Shown piece by piece: positions 29,692 to 39,686 of a stretch of 64,000 nucleotides of DNA. The notes beneath the pieces were generated by a model. That model saw only the letters and a program-made list of their open reading frames with translations, had not been told where the DNA came from and did not search any database. The stretch comes from Streptococcus sp. LYSM12 (GTDB lineage Bacteria; Bacillota; Bacilli; Lactobacillales; Streptococcaceae). Where the stretch lies: contig NZ_SPOZ01000012.1 of assembly GCF_004569635.1 (NCBI RefSeq), positions 1 through 64,000 of the forward strand, in the 5' to 3' direction. Numbering within the stretch: position 1 is the first letter of the stretch; the number at the start of each line of letters is the position of its first letter. The position numbers were made by a program, and so were the translations under genes.

Positions 29692-30282
29692 ATGTCAAAA
29701 AAAGAGATTCTACTCGATTTTATAGAAAAGAACAATGGCATTGTCACAAACAAAGATTGTAAAGCACTAGGTATTCCAACAATATATCTGACAAGACTAG
29801 AGAAAGAAGGCATTATCTTCCGAGTTGAAAAAGGTATTTTCCTAACCCAAAACGGAGACTATGATGAATACTACTTCTTTCAATATCGTTTTCCTAAGGC
29901 TATTTTCTCTTATATTTCGGCACTGTATCTACAACAGTTTACAGATGAAATTCCACAATATTTTGATGTGACAGTTCCTAGAGGCTACCGCTTTAATACT
30001 CCTCCAGCTAATCTAAACATTCACTTTGTCTCTAAAGAATACAGCGAGCTGGGAATGACTACTGTACCTACTCCTATGGGAAACAACGTAAGGGTATATG
30101 ATTTTGAACGTATTATTTGTGATTTTGTAATACATCGAGAAAAGATTGATTCCGAACTCTTTGTCAAGACACTTCAATCTTATGGGAACTATCCTAAAAA
30201 AAATCTAGCAAAACTCTATGAATATGCGACAAAAATGAATACTTTAGAAAAAGTTAAACAAACTCTGGAGGTTCTAATATGA
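29692..30282 (+). CDS. abiEi: AbiEi antitoxin/autoregulator
   Basis: This protein of about 196 residues has an N-terminal winged helix (LLDFIEKNNGIVTNKDCKALGIPTIYLTRLEKEGIIFRVEKGIFL) and the AbiEi C-terminal domain (FDVTVPRGYRF...VYDFERIICDFV). It is the antitoxin of the type IV AbiE pair and represses its own promoter, where an inverted repeat is visible. The ATG at 29692 has GGGGGG before it; an in-frame GTG at 29680 overlaps that site and is rejected. It overlaps abiEii by 4 bp. Confidence 0.93.
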   Translation: MSKKEILLDFIEKNNGIVTNKDCKALGIPTIYLTRLEKEGIIFRVEKGIFLTQNGDYDEYYFFQYRFPKAIFSYISALYLQQFTDEIPQYFDVTVPRGYRFNTPPANLNIHFVSKEYSELGMTTVPTPMGNNVRVYDFERIICDFVIHREKIDSELFVKTLQSYGNYPKKNLAKLYEYATKMNTLEKVKQTLEVLI

Positions 30283-31124
30283 ACAAAGCTAAATTAACAG
30301 CACTCTGTCATAAAATATCAAAGAATACTGGTTTAACCTTTAATTCCGTGATGACCTATTACTTCCTAGAAGTCATTTTGAAAAAATTAAGTCAAAGTTC
30401 TTATTCAAATCACTATATCTTCAAAGGAGGATTCCTACTGTCGAATGTCATCGGAGTTGAATCTCGTAGCACTGTTGATATTGACTTTTTATTCCATCAA
30501 ATAACACTCTCAGAAGAAACTGTTAAACAGCAACTCAAGGAAATTTTAGCAGATTCCGAAGAAGGTATATCTTTTGTGATTCAATCAATCACAACTATTA
30601 AAGAAAGTGATGACTATGGTGGCTATCGAGCAACAATTTCGTGCCAACTTGAGAATATTAAACAAGTTATCCATTTGGATATTGCGACAGGTGATGTTGT
30701 AACTCCTCAGCCGATAACATACGACTATAAAGCTATTTTTGATGAAGACAATTTTCCAATCATTGCTTATACAATTGAAACAATTCTAGCTGAAAAACTC
30801 CAAACCATCTATTCACGAAACTTCTTGAACAGCAGAAGCAAAGACTTTTACGATGTTTATATTCTTTCAAAATTGAAGAAAAAAGATATTGATTTCAATC
30901 AGTTAAAAAATGCTTGCCAAAGAACTTTTTCCTATCGCGAAACTGAGCTCGATTTCGAAAAAATTATTGAACTACTCGAGAGATTCAAATCTGATCCTAC
31001 TCAGAATCAACAATGGCAAAATTATTCAAAAAAATATAGTTATACAAAAGGAATTTCACTTGCAAATGTGCTTGATGAGATGATTAGTCTTATTACAATT
31101 ATTATTTCTACTGACTCTGATTAA
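30279..31124 (+). CDS. abiEii: AbiEii nucleotidyltransferase toxin
   Basis: This 281-residue protein has the minimal nucleotidyltransferase motif: FKGGFLLSNVIG followed by RSTVDIDFLF, then AEKLQTIYSR and RSKDFYDVYIL. AbiEii toxins stop growth and give phage abortive infection, and the pair stabilises mobile elements. Here it is cargo of the outer ICE on the strand opposite to the transfer genes. It is apparently intact and complete. Confidence 0.93.
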   Translation: MNKAKLTALCHKISKNTGLTFNSVMTYYFLEVILKKLSQSSYSNHYIFKGGFLLSNVIGVESRSTVDIDFLFHQITLSEETVKQQLKEILADSEEGISFVIQSITTIKESDDYGGYRATISCQLENIKQVIHLDIATGDVVTPQPITYDYKAIFDEDNFPIIAYTIETILAEKLQTIYSRNFLNSRSKDFYDVYILSKLKKKDIDFNQLKNACQRTFSYRETELDFEKIIELLERFKSDPTQNQQWQNYSKKYSYTKGISLANVLDEMISLITIIISTDSD

Positions 31125-31164
31125 AACTTTTAACTGCCCCACTAGGTAATCGTGACATTAAAGG

Positions 31165-31209
31165 AAAAGGATATGCTAACTAATCAAGTTATTGTTAGCA
31201 TATCCTTTT
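31165..31209. terminator. bidirectional terminator between abiEii and the CHAP gene
   Basis: AAAAGGATATGCTAAC (31165-31180) and GTTAGCATATCCTTTT (31194-31209) form a 16-bp stem with A and T tracts on both sides, serving two convergent genes. Confidence 0.85.
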
Positions 31210-34011
31210 TTATTTCGTCGTATAAGCAAAACTCAAGCTACTATCCACTCCAGATAATTTACGGAAGGTATAGTTTGGATTGCCATTGTAGTTGGTTTCT
31301 GAGATAAGGAATGAACCGTCTGGGTAGACTTTCTCCACAAAAGCCACATGTCCGTATTCTGTTGGGGTGCCATGTCCTCCTCCCGCAAAGGAAAGGATAG
31401 CTCCTTCTTGTGGACTTGTCCCTGTCTCTCCACCGAGACTTGCGGCTGTTCGTACCCAATCTTGGCCATTGCCCATGGTACTGATAATTGGAATCTTCTC
31501 ACCGTTTTTACCTTTGAGTTTTAGACCCAGTTGATTGATACGGGCTGCGACTCCCCAAGTACATTGGCCGTAAGCGTAACCCATACCGTCACCACCTCCT
31601 GGAATAGAGTTTTCAAAAAGGTCTTCTCGTACAGCTTCAAGTGCTTTTGGATCGCTTTGTGCTGTCCCACCGTTAGGTTGACTAAAGCCTTTTTCAATTT
31701 GGTAATACCACTCACTGGCTCGTGTTTGACGTTCAAGTAGCTTATCACCACTATTTCCTTCCCAGTAAATGAGAAAGAGCTGGGCAAGACTAGCTGGACT
31801 GCCTGAATTTTTGAAGAAGTCCTTTAACCAGTTGGTGTAATAAGGACTATCCCCATACAACATGAAATCCAGTTGTAAGCCTAAGTCATACCATTTTTGA
31901 TGTTTTCCTTTGGCATATTCCAACAATAAAGTATGTCTGCGTGAACCATCCGCGGTATCTGTCCATTGGCCTAAGCCTAAACCACGTTTGAGAATATTTG
32001 GGTAACGTCCATTGTATATAGTTGGACCATTAAGTGTGAGCCAGCCCTCATCATCCCACGAACTATCTGTCGCACCAACAGGTGGAGATAAATAGTCGCC
32101 TTCAGCTCGTTTTGGATTAATGGAGGATTCTACCGACCAGTTACCTAGAATGGCTGCGATAGCTTGATTGGTCGCACCTTTGCTTTTAAGATAGTCATAA
32201 ATTGCCTTGGCTCTCTCGAACTCATCGCCGCCAAACTGACCGATAGTTGGAAGAATGGTGGTCTGAACCTGAATCACTTTTGGAAAGTAGAATGCTGGAT
32301 TGACATAGACCAACTTATCCGTGTCATCATCAATCTTTTGATAGGTGAGTTTTAGACCCGTTCCGTCTTTGGTCTGACCAATAATATCTCCTGCCAAGAC
32401 TTGTTGATGTTCACTCACTCGGCCTGAATGAATGCCAAACAAGGTTAGTTTAGTCTTATTCACTCCCTTACCAGATGTCAAAACAACGTTCTCTCCATCA
32501 AGAGATACCTTGCCATCCATCGGAGACACAATGACTTGACCTTCTTTTGCTTCTAAGATGATATGGTGATGAAGCGTTGGTTTCTCATCAATGACCTCAT
32601 AACCATATCGGTAGGTCATGTTTAAGCTATCCTCGTCAGTCCGGCCCTGAAAGGGATTGTCCAATTCTTGAAGAGCTAAATAGTTGCCTTCTTCGGTCAA
32701 TTCCTTTAGCTCTTCCTGGTCCTCCTCAGACAGCTTGTAAGCAGGTTCTTTATACAAGTCAGACATAGATTTAATAGAATCACCACCATTTAAGTCCATC
32801 CACACTTGACTGAGAAATGCTTTGTAGGTCGCACCACCTTTTTCCATGAAATCGTCAAGCTTGTAGTCTTGGTATTGATGATTCATGTAAACCATGACCT
32901 CATCAATTTTGGTGTAGTAGGCAATCCCTTTTTCGTTGGTTCTCGTATGTTCCGCATCTTCCCACGTCATGCGGGTATAGGCCTTGGTCAATTCCATCTC
33001 ATCTTGTTGAATGGCACTGCTACCTGAGACACTCATGAAAAAGCTCATCATCAAAAGGAGTATCAAGAAAATGCCTGAGACAATCCAAGTCAAAGGATTT
33101 CCCGCAATTGCAGAAAAGAAGGTCAGACTTCCCTTAATGGCTTGGGCAATCCCCTTAACTCCTGCTAGACTGTGCTTTCTGGCATGCTTTAAAAAGGTTT
33201 GATAGCGTCTTTGTGGTTTAAGAGGTTTCTGCCGTGTGAATCCTTTTCCCTTTTTGAAGTTGTGGAATCGTTCCTTTCCATGAGCCACTTTTGTCTTTGT
33301 AAAACTCACACCAGTCTGACCACTTTTCACCGCCACTTTACCTGCTTGATAGGTAAACCTGCCATAGCGTCTGGCTTTCAAGCTAGTATCCTTTAAGGTT
33401 CTTAGACCATCTAAATCATCATCCTGTGCCACCAAGTCAAGCGATTCAGAGGCAGCTAAGCCTAATCCAACTTTGAACTTGGTGGAGTTTTTCTTAGACT
33501 TTTGGACTTTCTTGAGTTGTTTGACCTCACGTTTGGCAGAACTTACTTCTTTTTCTGCACTGAGTCGATCGAATGACTTTTCTTGGTGAAACTGAAAGCG
33601 AGACTTCAAGGAAGATTTATCTTTTTGGAAGGTAAACTTGGGATTAACTGCCTTTTGCTTCTCACTTAGTTTCACTTCTGACAAATGTTTTCTTGCCGTC
33701 CGCAAACGCTCTTGAGCTTGAGGAAGTCGATAGTTCTTGATTTCCTTTACCTTCAACAGTCTAGGAGACACATGGGTAATTCTCTTTAGAAACTTCTCTT
33801 CTGCTTCTTGTTGGCTACTGAGTAGATTTTCTTTTAACTCTGTTTTCTTTTCCTGAAACAGAGAATTTTGGGCTGGTTTACGAAATCGTCCTTTTTTAGG
33901 AACAGTCTGTTTTAAGGCTCTAACTTCTTTCCGATAATGCATACGGGCTGATTTTAAGTTGCTTCGAAAATTTTGCCTGGCTTGTTTGACTAGCTTTTTA
34001 TCCTCTTTCAT
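31210..34011 (-). CDS. conjugative T4SS peptidoglycan hydrolase, phage-tail-lysozyme plus CHAP
   Basis: This 933-residue VirB1-like protein has a basic coiled-coil N-terminus (1-280), one membrane span near 300 (PLTWIVSGIFLILLLMMSFF) and an M23-like degenerate region (about 475-570). A phage-tail-type lysozyme domain (ILGNWSVESSINPKRAEG...LGLGQWTDT, about 600-760) precedes a C-terminal CHAP domain with Cys in YGQCTWG and His in EYGHVAFVEKV. It would cut two bonds in the wall to let the conjugation channel through. It abuts the VirB4 gene by one base. Confidence 0.92.
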   Translation of the reverse strand: MKEDKKLVKQARQNFRSNLKSARMHYRKEVRALKQTVPKKGRFRKPAQNSLFQEKKTELKENLLSSQQEAEEKFLKRITHVSPRLLKVKEIKNYRLPQAQERLRTARKHLSEVKLSEKQKAVNPKFTFQKDKSSLKSRFQFHQEKSFDRLSAEKEVSSAKREVKQLKKVQKSKKNSTKFKVGLGLAASESLDLVAQDDDLDGLRTLKDTSLKARRYGRFTYQAGKVAVKSGQTGVSFTKTKVAHGKERFHNFKKGKGFTRQKPLKPQRRYQTFLKHARKHSLAGVKGIAQAIKGSLTFFSAIAGNPLTWIVSGIFLILLLMMSFFMSVSGSSAIQQDEMELTKAYTRMTWEDAEHTRTNEKGIAYYTKIDEVMVYMNHQYQDYKLDDFMEKGGATYKAFLSQVWMDLNGGDSIKSMSDLYKEPAYKLSEEDQEELKELTEEGNYLALQELDNPFQGRTDEDSLNMTYRYGYEVIDEKPTLHHHIILEAKEGQVIVSPMDGKVSLDGENVVLTSGKGVNKTKLTLFGIHSGRVSEHQQVLAGDIIGQTKDGTGLKLTYQKIDDDTDKLVYVNPAFYFPKVIQVQTTILPTIGQFGGDEFERAKAIYDYLKSKGATNQAIAAILGNWSVESSINPKRAEGDYLSPPVGATDSSWDDEGWLTLNGPTIYNGRYPNILKRGLGLGQWTDTADGSRRHTLLLEYAKGKHQKWYDLGLQLDFMLYGDSPYYTNWLKDFFKNSGSPASLAQLFLIYWEGNSGDKLLERQTRASEWYYQIEKGFSQPNGGTAQSDPKALEAVREDLFENSIPGGGDGMGYAYGQCTWGVAARINQLGLKLKGKNGEKIPIISTMGNGQDWVRTAASLGGETGTSPQEGAILSFAGGGHGTPTEYGHVAFVEKVYPDGSFLISETNYNGNPNYTFRKLSGVDSSLSFAYTTK

Positions 34012-34012
34012 C

Positions 34013-36364
34013 TCATGTCCTCATTTTTTCAGGGTCCGTACTCATGATGTCAAAGAGCTTGGTGTGTTGTGGAATCTTATTCTTGAAAGGAACAACTGTG
34101 GAACCGGCCTTGATTAGGCCAGCCCCTTTTTCAGGATTGACCAAGTATTTCTCCAGTTCCTTGGAAAGCCCAAGCATATGCACCAACTCTTCGCGATCGC
34201 TCTTAGCCTGTTTTAAAAGAATCATAAACTCGCTATTGGCAATAATACGTCTGCCATTGGCATCTAAAAGAAGAGTCTCTACATTTTGAGTAATGCCTGT
34301 CGGTATCGCCCCATACTTACGGACACGACTCCAGAGTTTAAAGAAGAAATCAGAGGCATACTTGTCTAATAAGAGAAGCTGCATCTCATCAAAGTATATC
34401 CAGGTCTTCTTTCCTAGTTTTTGGTTTTTCACCACACGGTTCCAAATCTGGTCAAAGATAACCATAAGGGCAATTTGTTTTAATTCATCGCCTAACTTTT
34501 TGACATTGTAAATCAGGAAATGACTGTCTGTTTTAATATTGGTCCGATGTGAAAATATGTCCAGCGACCCTTCCACATAGAGTTCCATATCCAGTGCCAA
34601 GTCCTTAGCTTCCTGTTCAGGTTGTTGAGATAAGACAAAGACCCATTCGACCAAGGATGGTGTGTCAAAATGCTTATAGGTGAGGCGTGTCACACGGTCT
34701 ATCAGCGACTTTTCGCGACCATCCATTTTGCGGTCCAAGAGCTTTCCAATCCAGGACAAGAGAAATTCGGACTTGACCTTGACCGGATCCTCATCCATAT
34801 TCTCATCTGATAGATCTAAGACATTTAAAAAGGTAGTGGAATCTGGGGCAATATCAATACTCTCCCCACCAAAGGCTTGACCGATAATACTGTACTCATT
34901 TTCTGGGTCAACAATAATAATTTCAGTATCACTATCTGCTTCCTTGAGCTTAGTTGAGATGATTTCGTGTTTTGTCGCCATCCCTTTGCCAGCTCCAGAA
35001 GTCCCTAAAATCAAACCTGATGGAGTATTTAACTTGCCACGGTCAATACTGATGATATTACTTGAGATTTGATTGATGCCATAAAATTTCCCACCCTTGT
35101 CATGAATATCTACGGAAGTCCAAGGTGCATTCACGGCAATATTTGAAGTCAATAGAGACCGAGAAACACCTTCGAGATAGTTCTTCCCAAATGGCAAGAG
35201 ACTATTAAAGGCAGCTTCTTGCATATAGGTCAAGTTATCAATAATCATATCATTAGACCCTGCCACTTGCTTGATAATATCAAGAGATTGTTTGAGTTGG
35301 TCTTCAGTATCCGCTAGCACGCCAATTAGAAATACGGTGTCAAACAGTTTATCTCCTGTTTGGGTCATGGTTTGAAGAAGAGCTTCAGCTTCATCGATGT
35401 TGTTCTCAAGAACATGGCCGACCTTCTCCAAATAGATTCCAGTCCGAGCCATTTTTTGTTGTTCACCAATCTTTTGTGATTCCATCAAGGTCTTCTTGGT
35501 TCGTAGCTTGGTCATGGTTTCAGACTTAGTAGAGCCTTTGGCATGTAGGCTAATCATCACTTCCAAATCTGACTGCATGAGGTCTCGAATAAATTTATCC
35601 CCTAACTCCATGCCATAGTCGCGAACATAAACAATCTGTAATAATCGATCGTCCAATTCAATATGATTCTTGTGTTTAAAGGAAAGGTAGGTTGGGGCAA
35701 TAAAGTGTTTGGTGGATTGACCTGAGAGAGTCAAATCCTTATAAGAAAACGGTAAATGATTTTCACCTCGTAACATATCCGCAAGGACATTCACTCGCTC
35801 CTCTCCACCAAGTAAACCAAGAGATACATCAATCTCTGAAAAGCCACTCTTGAAATATTCCCCAATCTGTGACAGAGAACGAAAAGCTAGTTTTGGTGTT
35901 TGGTCGCTCTTGCCAAATGAAAGAAACTTGACAGCTGAAAAGTTGTTCTCACCCGCCTCTAAGTTGGCATCCATCATGCGATTCAATTCATCACGATAAG
36001 TATCAAACCCATCTTCCTGCAAGGGATAGAGAATACTCTTACGAAATTTTTCCAAATTAACTTTTTGATTGAAAATAGTCAGTTGGAAATTGGTCTTATC
36101 ATCCAGTGAATTGATTAAATCGGAATATTTCTCCACGATAGCTCCCTTATCATCTAAGCCAACTGTTTGGTAATTAACATCTCCTAAGAGATAGGTTTGT
36201 GAGAAATAGCTTGGACTGACCTGCATAAGGCCATTCTGAAAAAGTCCTTGATAGGCTAACGTATTTACGGTAGAAGGGCTGATTTCCTGTTTCTGTGTTT
36301 TCGTCTTTTGCTTTTTGTCATTAGAAGAGGTCTTTGATTTCATTGAGTGTTTTAATTTTTTCAC
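34013..36364 (-). CDS. VirB4-like conjugation ATPase
   Basis: This 783-residue protein has the VirB4 C-terminal ATPase: Walker A LILGTSGAGKGMATKHE near residue 450, Walker B IIIVDPENEY and TWIYFDEMQLLL. It drives assembly of the transfer channel at the membrane. A GTG start is chosen because AAGGAGA lies 5 bp upstream; the next ATG, seven codons later, has no such site. It overlaps the PrgI gene by 44 bp, implying translational coupling. Confidence 0.95.
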   Translation of the reverse strand: MKKLKHSMKSKTSSNDKKQKTKTQKQEISPSTVNTLAYQGLFQNGLMQVSPSYFSQTYLLGDVNYQTVGLDDKGAIVEKYSDLINSLDDKTNFQLTIFNQKVNLEKFRKSILYPLQEDGFDTYRDELNRMMDANLEAGENNFSAVKFLSFGKSDQTPKLAFRSLSQIGEYFKSGFSEIDVSLGLLGGEERVNVLADMLRGENHLPFSYKDLTLSGQSTKHFIAPTYLSFKHKNHIELDDRLLQIVYVRDYGMELGDKFIRDLMQSDLEVMISLHAKGSTKSETMTKLRTKKTLMESQKIGEQQKMARTGIYLEKVGHVLENNIDEAEALLQTMTQTGDKLFDTVFLIGVLADTEDQLKQSLDIIKQVAGSNDMIIDNLTYMQEAAFNSLLPFGKNYLEGVSRSLLTSNIAVNAPWTSVDIHDKGGKFYGINQISSNIISIDRGKLNTPSGLILGTSGAGKGMATKHEIISTKLKEADSDTEIIIVDPENEYSIIGQAFGGESIDIAPDSTTFLNVLDLSDENMDEDPVKVKSEFLLSWIGKLLDRKMDGREKSLIDRVTRLTYKHFDTPSLVEWVFVLSQQPEQEAKDLALDMELYVEGSLDIFSHRTNIKTDSHFLIYNVKKLGDELKQIALMVIFDQIWNRVVKNQKLGKKTWIYFDEMQLLLLDKYASDFFFKLWSRVRKYGAIPTGITQNVETLLLDANGRRIIANSEFMILLKQAKSDREELVHMLGLSKELEKYLVNPEKGAGLIKAGSTVVPFKNKIPQHTKLFDIMSTDPEKMRT

Positions 36365-36674
36365 GTTGGTCTCCTTTTCTTCCAGTAAATGTGCGGTCTG
36401 GCACCGTTAGTTCATAATGAAAACGGTACTTGAGGTATATTTCAAATGGTAAATCGTTGGGGCGATAGACCCCAAATAACATGAGTGGAATGGTAAAGCT
36501 AAAAACAAAACCATAGACAAACCAATCCCCAAATTGCCAATAAAATAGGTTCAAGCCCAAAACCAAAATGGTTAGGGCGACAGCTGGAAATACAAAAATA
36601 ACCTGTCTAGTTGTAAATCCCAGCCATGCCCTGTGTTGAACCTTTGAGATGTCCTTAAAGACACGTGTGTTCAT
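36321..36674 (-). CDS. PrgI family (VirB3-like) membrane protein
   Basis: About 117 residues from the ATG at 36674; upstream in-frame sequence is the neighbour's 3' end. It contains RVFKDISKVQHRAWLGFTTRQ, two adjacent membrane spans (VIFVFPAVALTILVLGLNLF, FVYGFVFSFTIPLMLFGVY) and RPNDLPFEIYLKYRFHYEL, the PrgI signature. It acts with VirB4 in the channel, and its gene position next to virB4 fits. Confidence 0.9.
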   Translation of the reverse strand: MNTRVFKDISKVQHRAWLGFTTRQVIFVFPAVALTILVLGLNLFYWQFGDWFVYGFVFSFTIPLMLFGVYRPNDLPFEIYLKYRFHYELTVPDRTFTGRKGDQREKIKTLNEIKDLF

Positions 36675-36735
36675 AAATGTTCTCCAATCTAAATAAGCTA
36701 TAAAAAGAGGAGGCGAGATAGTGACTCCCTTCCTC

Positions 36736-37590
36736 CTACATCCCCAAAATACTTCGGGCGGTTCGTTGACTGCCAACCAAGGCAATGATTAACAATATGG
36801 CCTGTACCAAGCCACCAAACATAATGGCGAGTGATTCCATCACTCCAGCTCCATTTGATACGGCAATCTTTCCAGCCGATTCAAACAAGGGAACAAGAGA
36901 TACAATTAGAAAAATCAAAATACCTTGAACGGCATAGACCATGATGTTTTTAAGGTAACCAATCCCAACACTTCTCCAGTCATCACTAAGGAAGGTCGGA
37001 ATGGTAACAGGGGCAAAAGGAATCATCAGATAGAGTTGGATAAAGCGAATGGTAATCAAGATATTGACAACCATAATACTGGCCATTCGTACCAACCAAA
37101 TGAGAATCGCAAAAAAGCCAATAATCATTTTTCCTACAATTCCAGATCCCTTAATGCCTGAGATGGTATCATAATTAGCACCACCATTCGTGACAAGACT
37201 TGCCACTTGTTCAATAACATATGAGGCAATGGCAATAATGGCTTCCACAATAACCGTCGTATTGGTAATCACGACCGCGACCATGATGTAGCTGACAATC
37301 ATAGGTGCTATGGCTTCAAAGGTCATTGCACCGCCTGAGTTTGCGATTTTCTTGGCCATTTTTGAAAATTCGAGTACAAGAACTACCGCAAGAATAGCTA
37401 CTCCCAAGGGCTGCATAATACCCTTGGTAATGGCTGTCATGTAAGACCAAACCGTCGGATTAAAGTCCGCCAGTGACTTAACCAAGTTAGCAGTTGATTC
37501 TAAATCGACCTGAAACCCTTCAAAAAGGCTATCGCTTGACACTTTTTCAGAGGCTAGAAATACAAAAGGTGACGTAAAATTCATCATCAT
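36736..37590 (-). CDS. VirB6/TrbL-like polytopic membrane protein
   Basis: This 284-residue protein has about six membrane spans, for example MQPLGVAILAVVLVLEF and IMVVNILITIRFIQLYLMIPF, with the conserved SIGYLKNI-like loop (VGIGYLKNIMVYAVQGILI). It is the inner-membrane channel component of Gram-positive T4SS. It lies between the small pilin-like gene and PrgI. Confidence 0.85.
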   Translation of the reverse strand: MMMNFTSPFVFLASEKVSSDSLFEGFQVDLESTANLVKSLADFNPTVWSYMTAITKGIMQPLGVAILAVVLVLEFSKMAKKIANSGGAMTFEAIAPMIVSYIMVAVVITNTTVIVEAIIAIASYVIEQVASLVTNGGANYDTISGIKGSGIVGKMIIGFFAILIWLVRMASIMVVNILITIRFIQLYLMIPFAPVTIPTFLSDDWRSVGIGYLKNIMVYAVQGILIFLIVSLVPLFESAGKIAVSNGAGVMESLAIMFGGLVQAILLIIALVGSQRTARSILGM

Positions 37591-37608
37591 GTCATGTTCT
37601 GACCTCCT

Positions 37609-37851
37609 CTAAATGGTAATCTGTGTCACAAAAGCACCTGCGGCTCCCACCATGACACCACCAACAATTTCTAAAATGGCATTTCGGACGCCTGGCCCAC
37701 CATCTTTAATGTTGGTTGAAAGGTTGATAATGCCCATGACTACAAGAAAGGCTCCTACTGCAATCAAGCCTTTTTGTAATAGAGACATGGCCTGGGAGAA
37801 CATGGAGCTGGCGTCCACTCCGTAAACAAAGCCTGTTAGTTTTTGATTCAT
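37609..37851 (-). CDS. small membrane T4SS protein (VirB2-like position)
   Basis: This protein of 80 residues has two hydrophobic helices: GLIAVGAFLVVMGIINLS and AILEIVGGVMVGAAGAFVTQI. Size, topology and position ahead of the VirB6-like gene suit the small VirB2/PrgF-like component of Gram-positive T4SS. ATG at 37851 is preferred because AGGA precedes it. Confidence 0.75.
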   Translation of the reverse strand: MNQKLTGFVYGVDASSMFSQAMSLLQKGLIAVGAFLVVMGIINLSTNIKDGGPGVRNAILEIVGGVMVGAAGAFVTQITI

Positions 37852-37868
37852 ATTTTTCCTCATTTCTA

Positions 37869-39686
37869 TTAATGTAGTGACGTTTCTGTGCTTAAATCCC
37901 TTATTTGATAGTCTGACAAGTCCAATTCTTCCTCTTTAGCCAAGGGATTGATGTGATAGTTCCACCAACGGTCATCGGTTTCCTTATCAGCGAGCAACTT
38001 CCAATGTTTATGTTTGAGAGGAAAATATTTCTTGGTTCGAAAAACAGGAACCCCTGCAATGCGTACGAGGCACTCATCTCGTTTCATAGTTCCAACTTCA
38101 TCAGCCGTCATCAAGTCACGAGCAATTTTCTGATGAGAGGTAGAACTTGAACCCGTCTGCCCAAAAGAACGACTGGTGCTTCTGACATCAACGGTTTGTT
38201 TGCCTAAAAGTCCACTCATGAATTTGAAAGTTTCCTCGTCATTCCCACCCAAATAGAGGAGACTGTCACAGTTCCCCAGTATAGTTTTCCAAGCTTCTTT
38301 TTCCTTATAAAGTCCTTGGAGTTGAGCGATATTTTGGAGAATAGGCACAAGACTCATATTCCTAGAGCGGACTGTTGAGGTTTGTTCAGCGAAGTCTGGG
38401 ATTTCTCCGACATTCGCAAACTCATCCAGATAGCTTCTAACATGAATAGGCAGTTGCCCTTTAAAGTCAACATCAGCCTGTCTGGTCAAAGTGGAGAAAA
38501 CCGTAGAGAAAAATAAAGCAGATAGGAAACGAAAGGTCGTATCATTGTCTGGAATAACAAGATAGACCATGGTCTTTTGAGTGCCCCACGTTTTCAAATC
38601 CATAGTGTCTCTTTGCGTCAAATCAATCACCGATTGAATATTAAAGAGGGCAAATTTAGCTGTTGTGACCGCAATCACCGAATCCAAGGTCTTATCCTTA
38701 TAGTTTTGAAAATCTGCCCAGTTTCTCATGGTAAAGTTCTCATGACCATATTTCTTAGCATAGTCTTCAAACAGGACTTCAAGTATACTTTTGTCCTGAT
38801 TGTCTCCCTTTGATAAGAGTTTGATGAGTTTCCCAATCTCAGAAAAGGCTGGATAACGGCCACGCTTACGTCTTGCTTCCTGCTCTTGCTTAGAACTTCC
38901 TGGAGGATTGTAAAAATCCACCAAGTAAGAGGCAATAGCTCTCACCAATGTCATGGAAGCCTCATCCCAAAACGGATCACTGCGAGAACCATTTCCTTTG
39001 GTATTATTAAAATAGACCGTTAACATACGGTTCAAATCATTCTCTGTTTCTACATAACGAAAGGGATTAAAACCGTCTGAATTGGTCATATTAACCAAGT
39101 CTAAAACCTTAACCTGATAACCGTTTTCTAAAAAGAGTTTACCTGTCTTCTCAGCCAAATGGTCTTTCGGATCTACGACAATATTGGAACAGTTAAGTTG
39201 GATAAGGTTGGGTTTCACAAAGCGAAAGGTCTTACCTGCCCCAGAACCCCCAATGACAATCAAATTTTTATTTCGGTCAAACTGGGGTTTCTTCTTTTCC
39301 AACAAGGTTAGACGAACATCACGAGCCAAAATCGTGTCATTGAAAGGATTCTTACTGTAAAAGTTCCGCTTTTCCTTACTGGTTCCAAATCGTGCAGAAC
39401 CATATTCTTCCCCTTCCCGATAGACTTTCTGTCCTGTCGATACATAAAGATAGACTAGCGTCATCATTAGAACCCCAAGGATAAAGGCAAGAAAAGATTT
39501 TTGAGTAAAGGAAAATAGCCATAAAGGATTGAAAACCTGATTTAACCCCTCTCCTAAGAGGTAGGCAATACGTTCCATAGGTGGGGCATTAGTTAAACTA
39601 TCATAGAGTAGGGTTAGACGATGGCAGAAATAGCCAAAGGCGAGACCCAAGAGTCCAAAGACAAATGCTTTTTGCCTGGAATACAT
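37869..39686 (-). CDS. VirD4/TraG type IV coupling protein (intact)
   Basis: This 605-residue protein has two N-terminal membrane spans, YREGEEYGSARFGTSKE, Walker A VIGGSGAGKTFRFVKPNL near residue 145, and YLDEFANVGEIPDF near 415. It delivers relaxase-DNA to the channel. Unlike the traG of the nested ICE it is uninterrupted, so it is the only complete coupling protein in the window and could serve the nested elements in trans. It abuts the PcfB gene. Confidence 0.95.
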   Translation of the reverse strand: MYSRQKAFVFGLLGLAFGYFCHRLTLLYDSLTNAPPMERIAYLLGEGLNQVFNPLWLFSFTQKSFLAFILGVLMMTLVYLYVSTGQKVYREGEEYGSARFGTSKEKRNFYSKNPFNDTILARDVRLTLLEKKKPQFDRNKNLIVIGGSGAGKTFRFVKPNLIQLNCSNIVVDPKDHLAEKTGKLFLENGYQVKVLDLVNMTNSDGFNPFRYVETENDLNRMLTVYFNNTKGNGSRSDPFWDEASMTLVRAIASYLVDFYNPPGSSKQEQEARRKRGRYPAFSEIGKLIKLLSKGDNQDKSILEVLFEDYAKKYGHENFTMRNWADFQNYKDKTLDSVIAVTTAKFALFNIQSVIDLTQRDTMDLKTWGTQKTMVYLVIPDNDTTFRFLSALFFSTVFSTLTRQADVDFKGQLPIHVRSYLDEFANVGEIPDFAEQTSTVRSRNMSLVPILQNIAQLQGLYKEKEAWKTILGNCDSLLYLGGNDEETFKFMSGLLGKQTVDVRSTSRSFGQTGSSSTSHQKIARDLMTADEVGTMKRDECLVRIAGVPVFRTKKYFPLKHKHWKLLADKETDDRWWNYHINPLAKEEELDLSDYQIRDLSTETSLH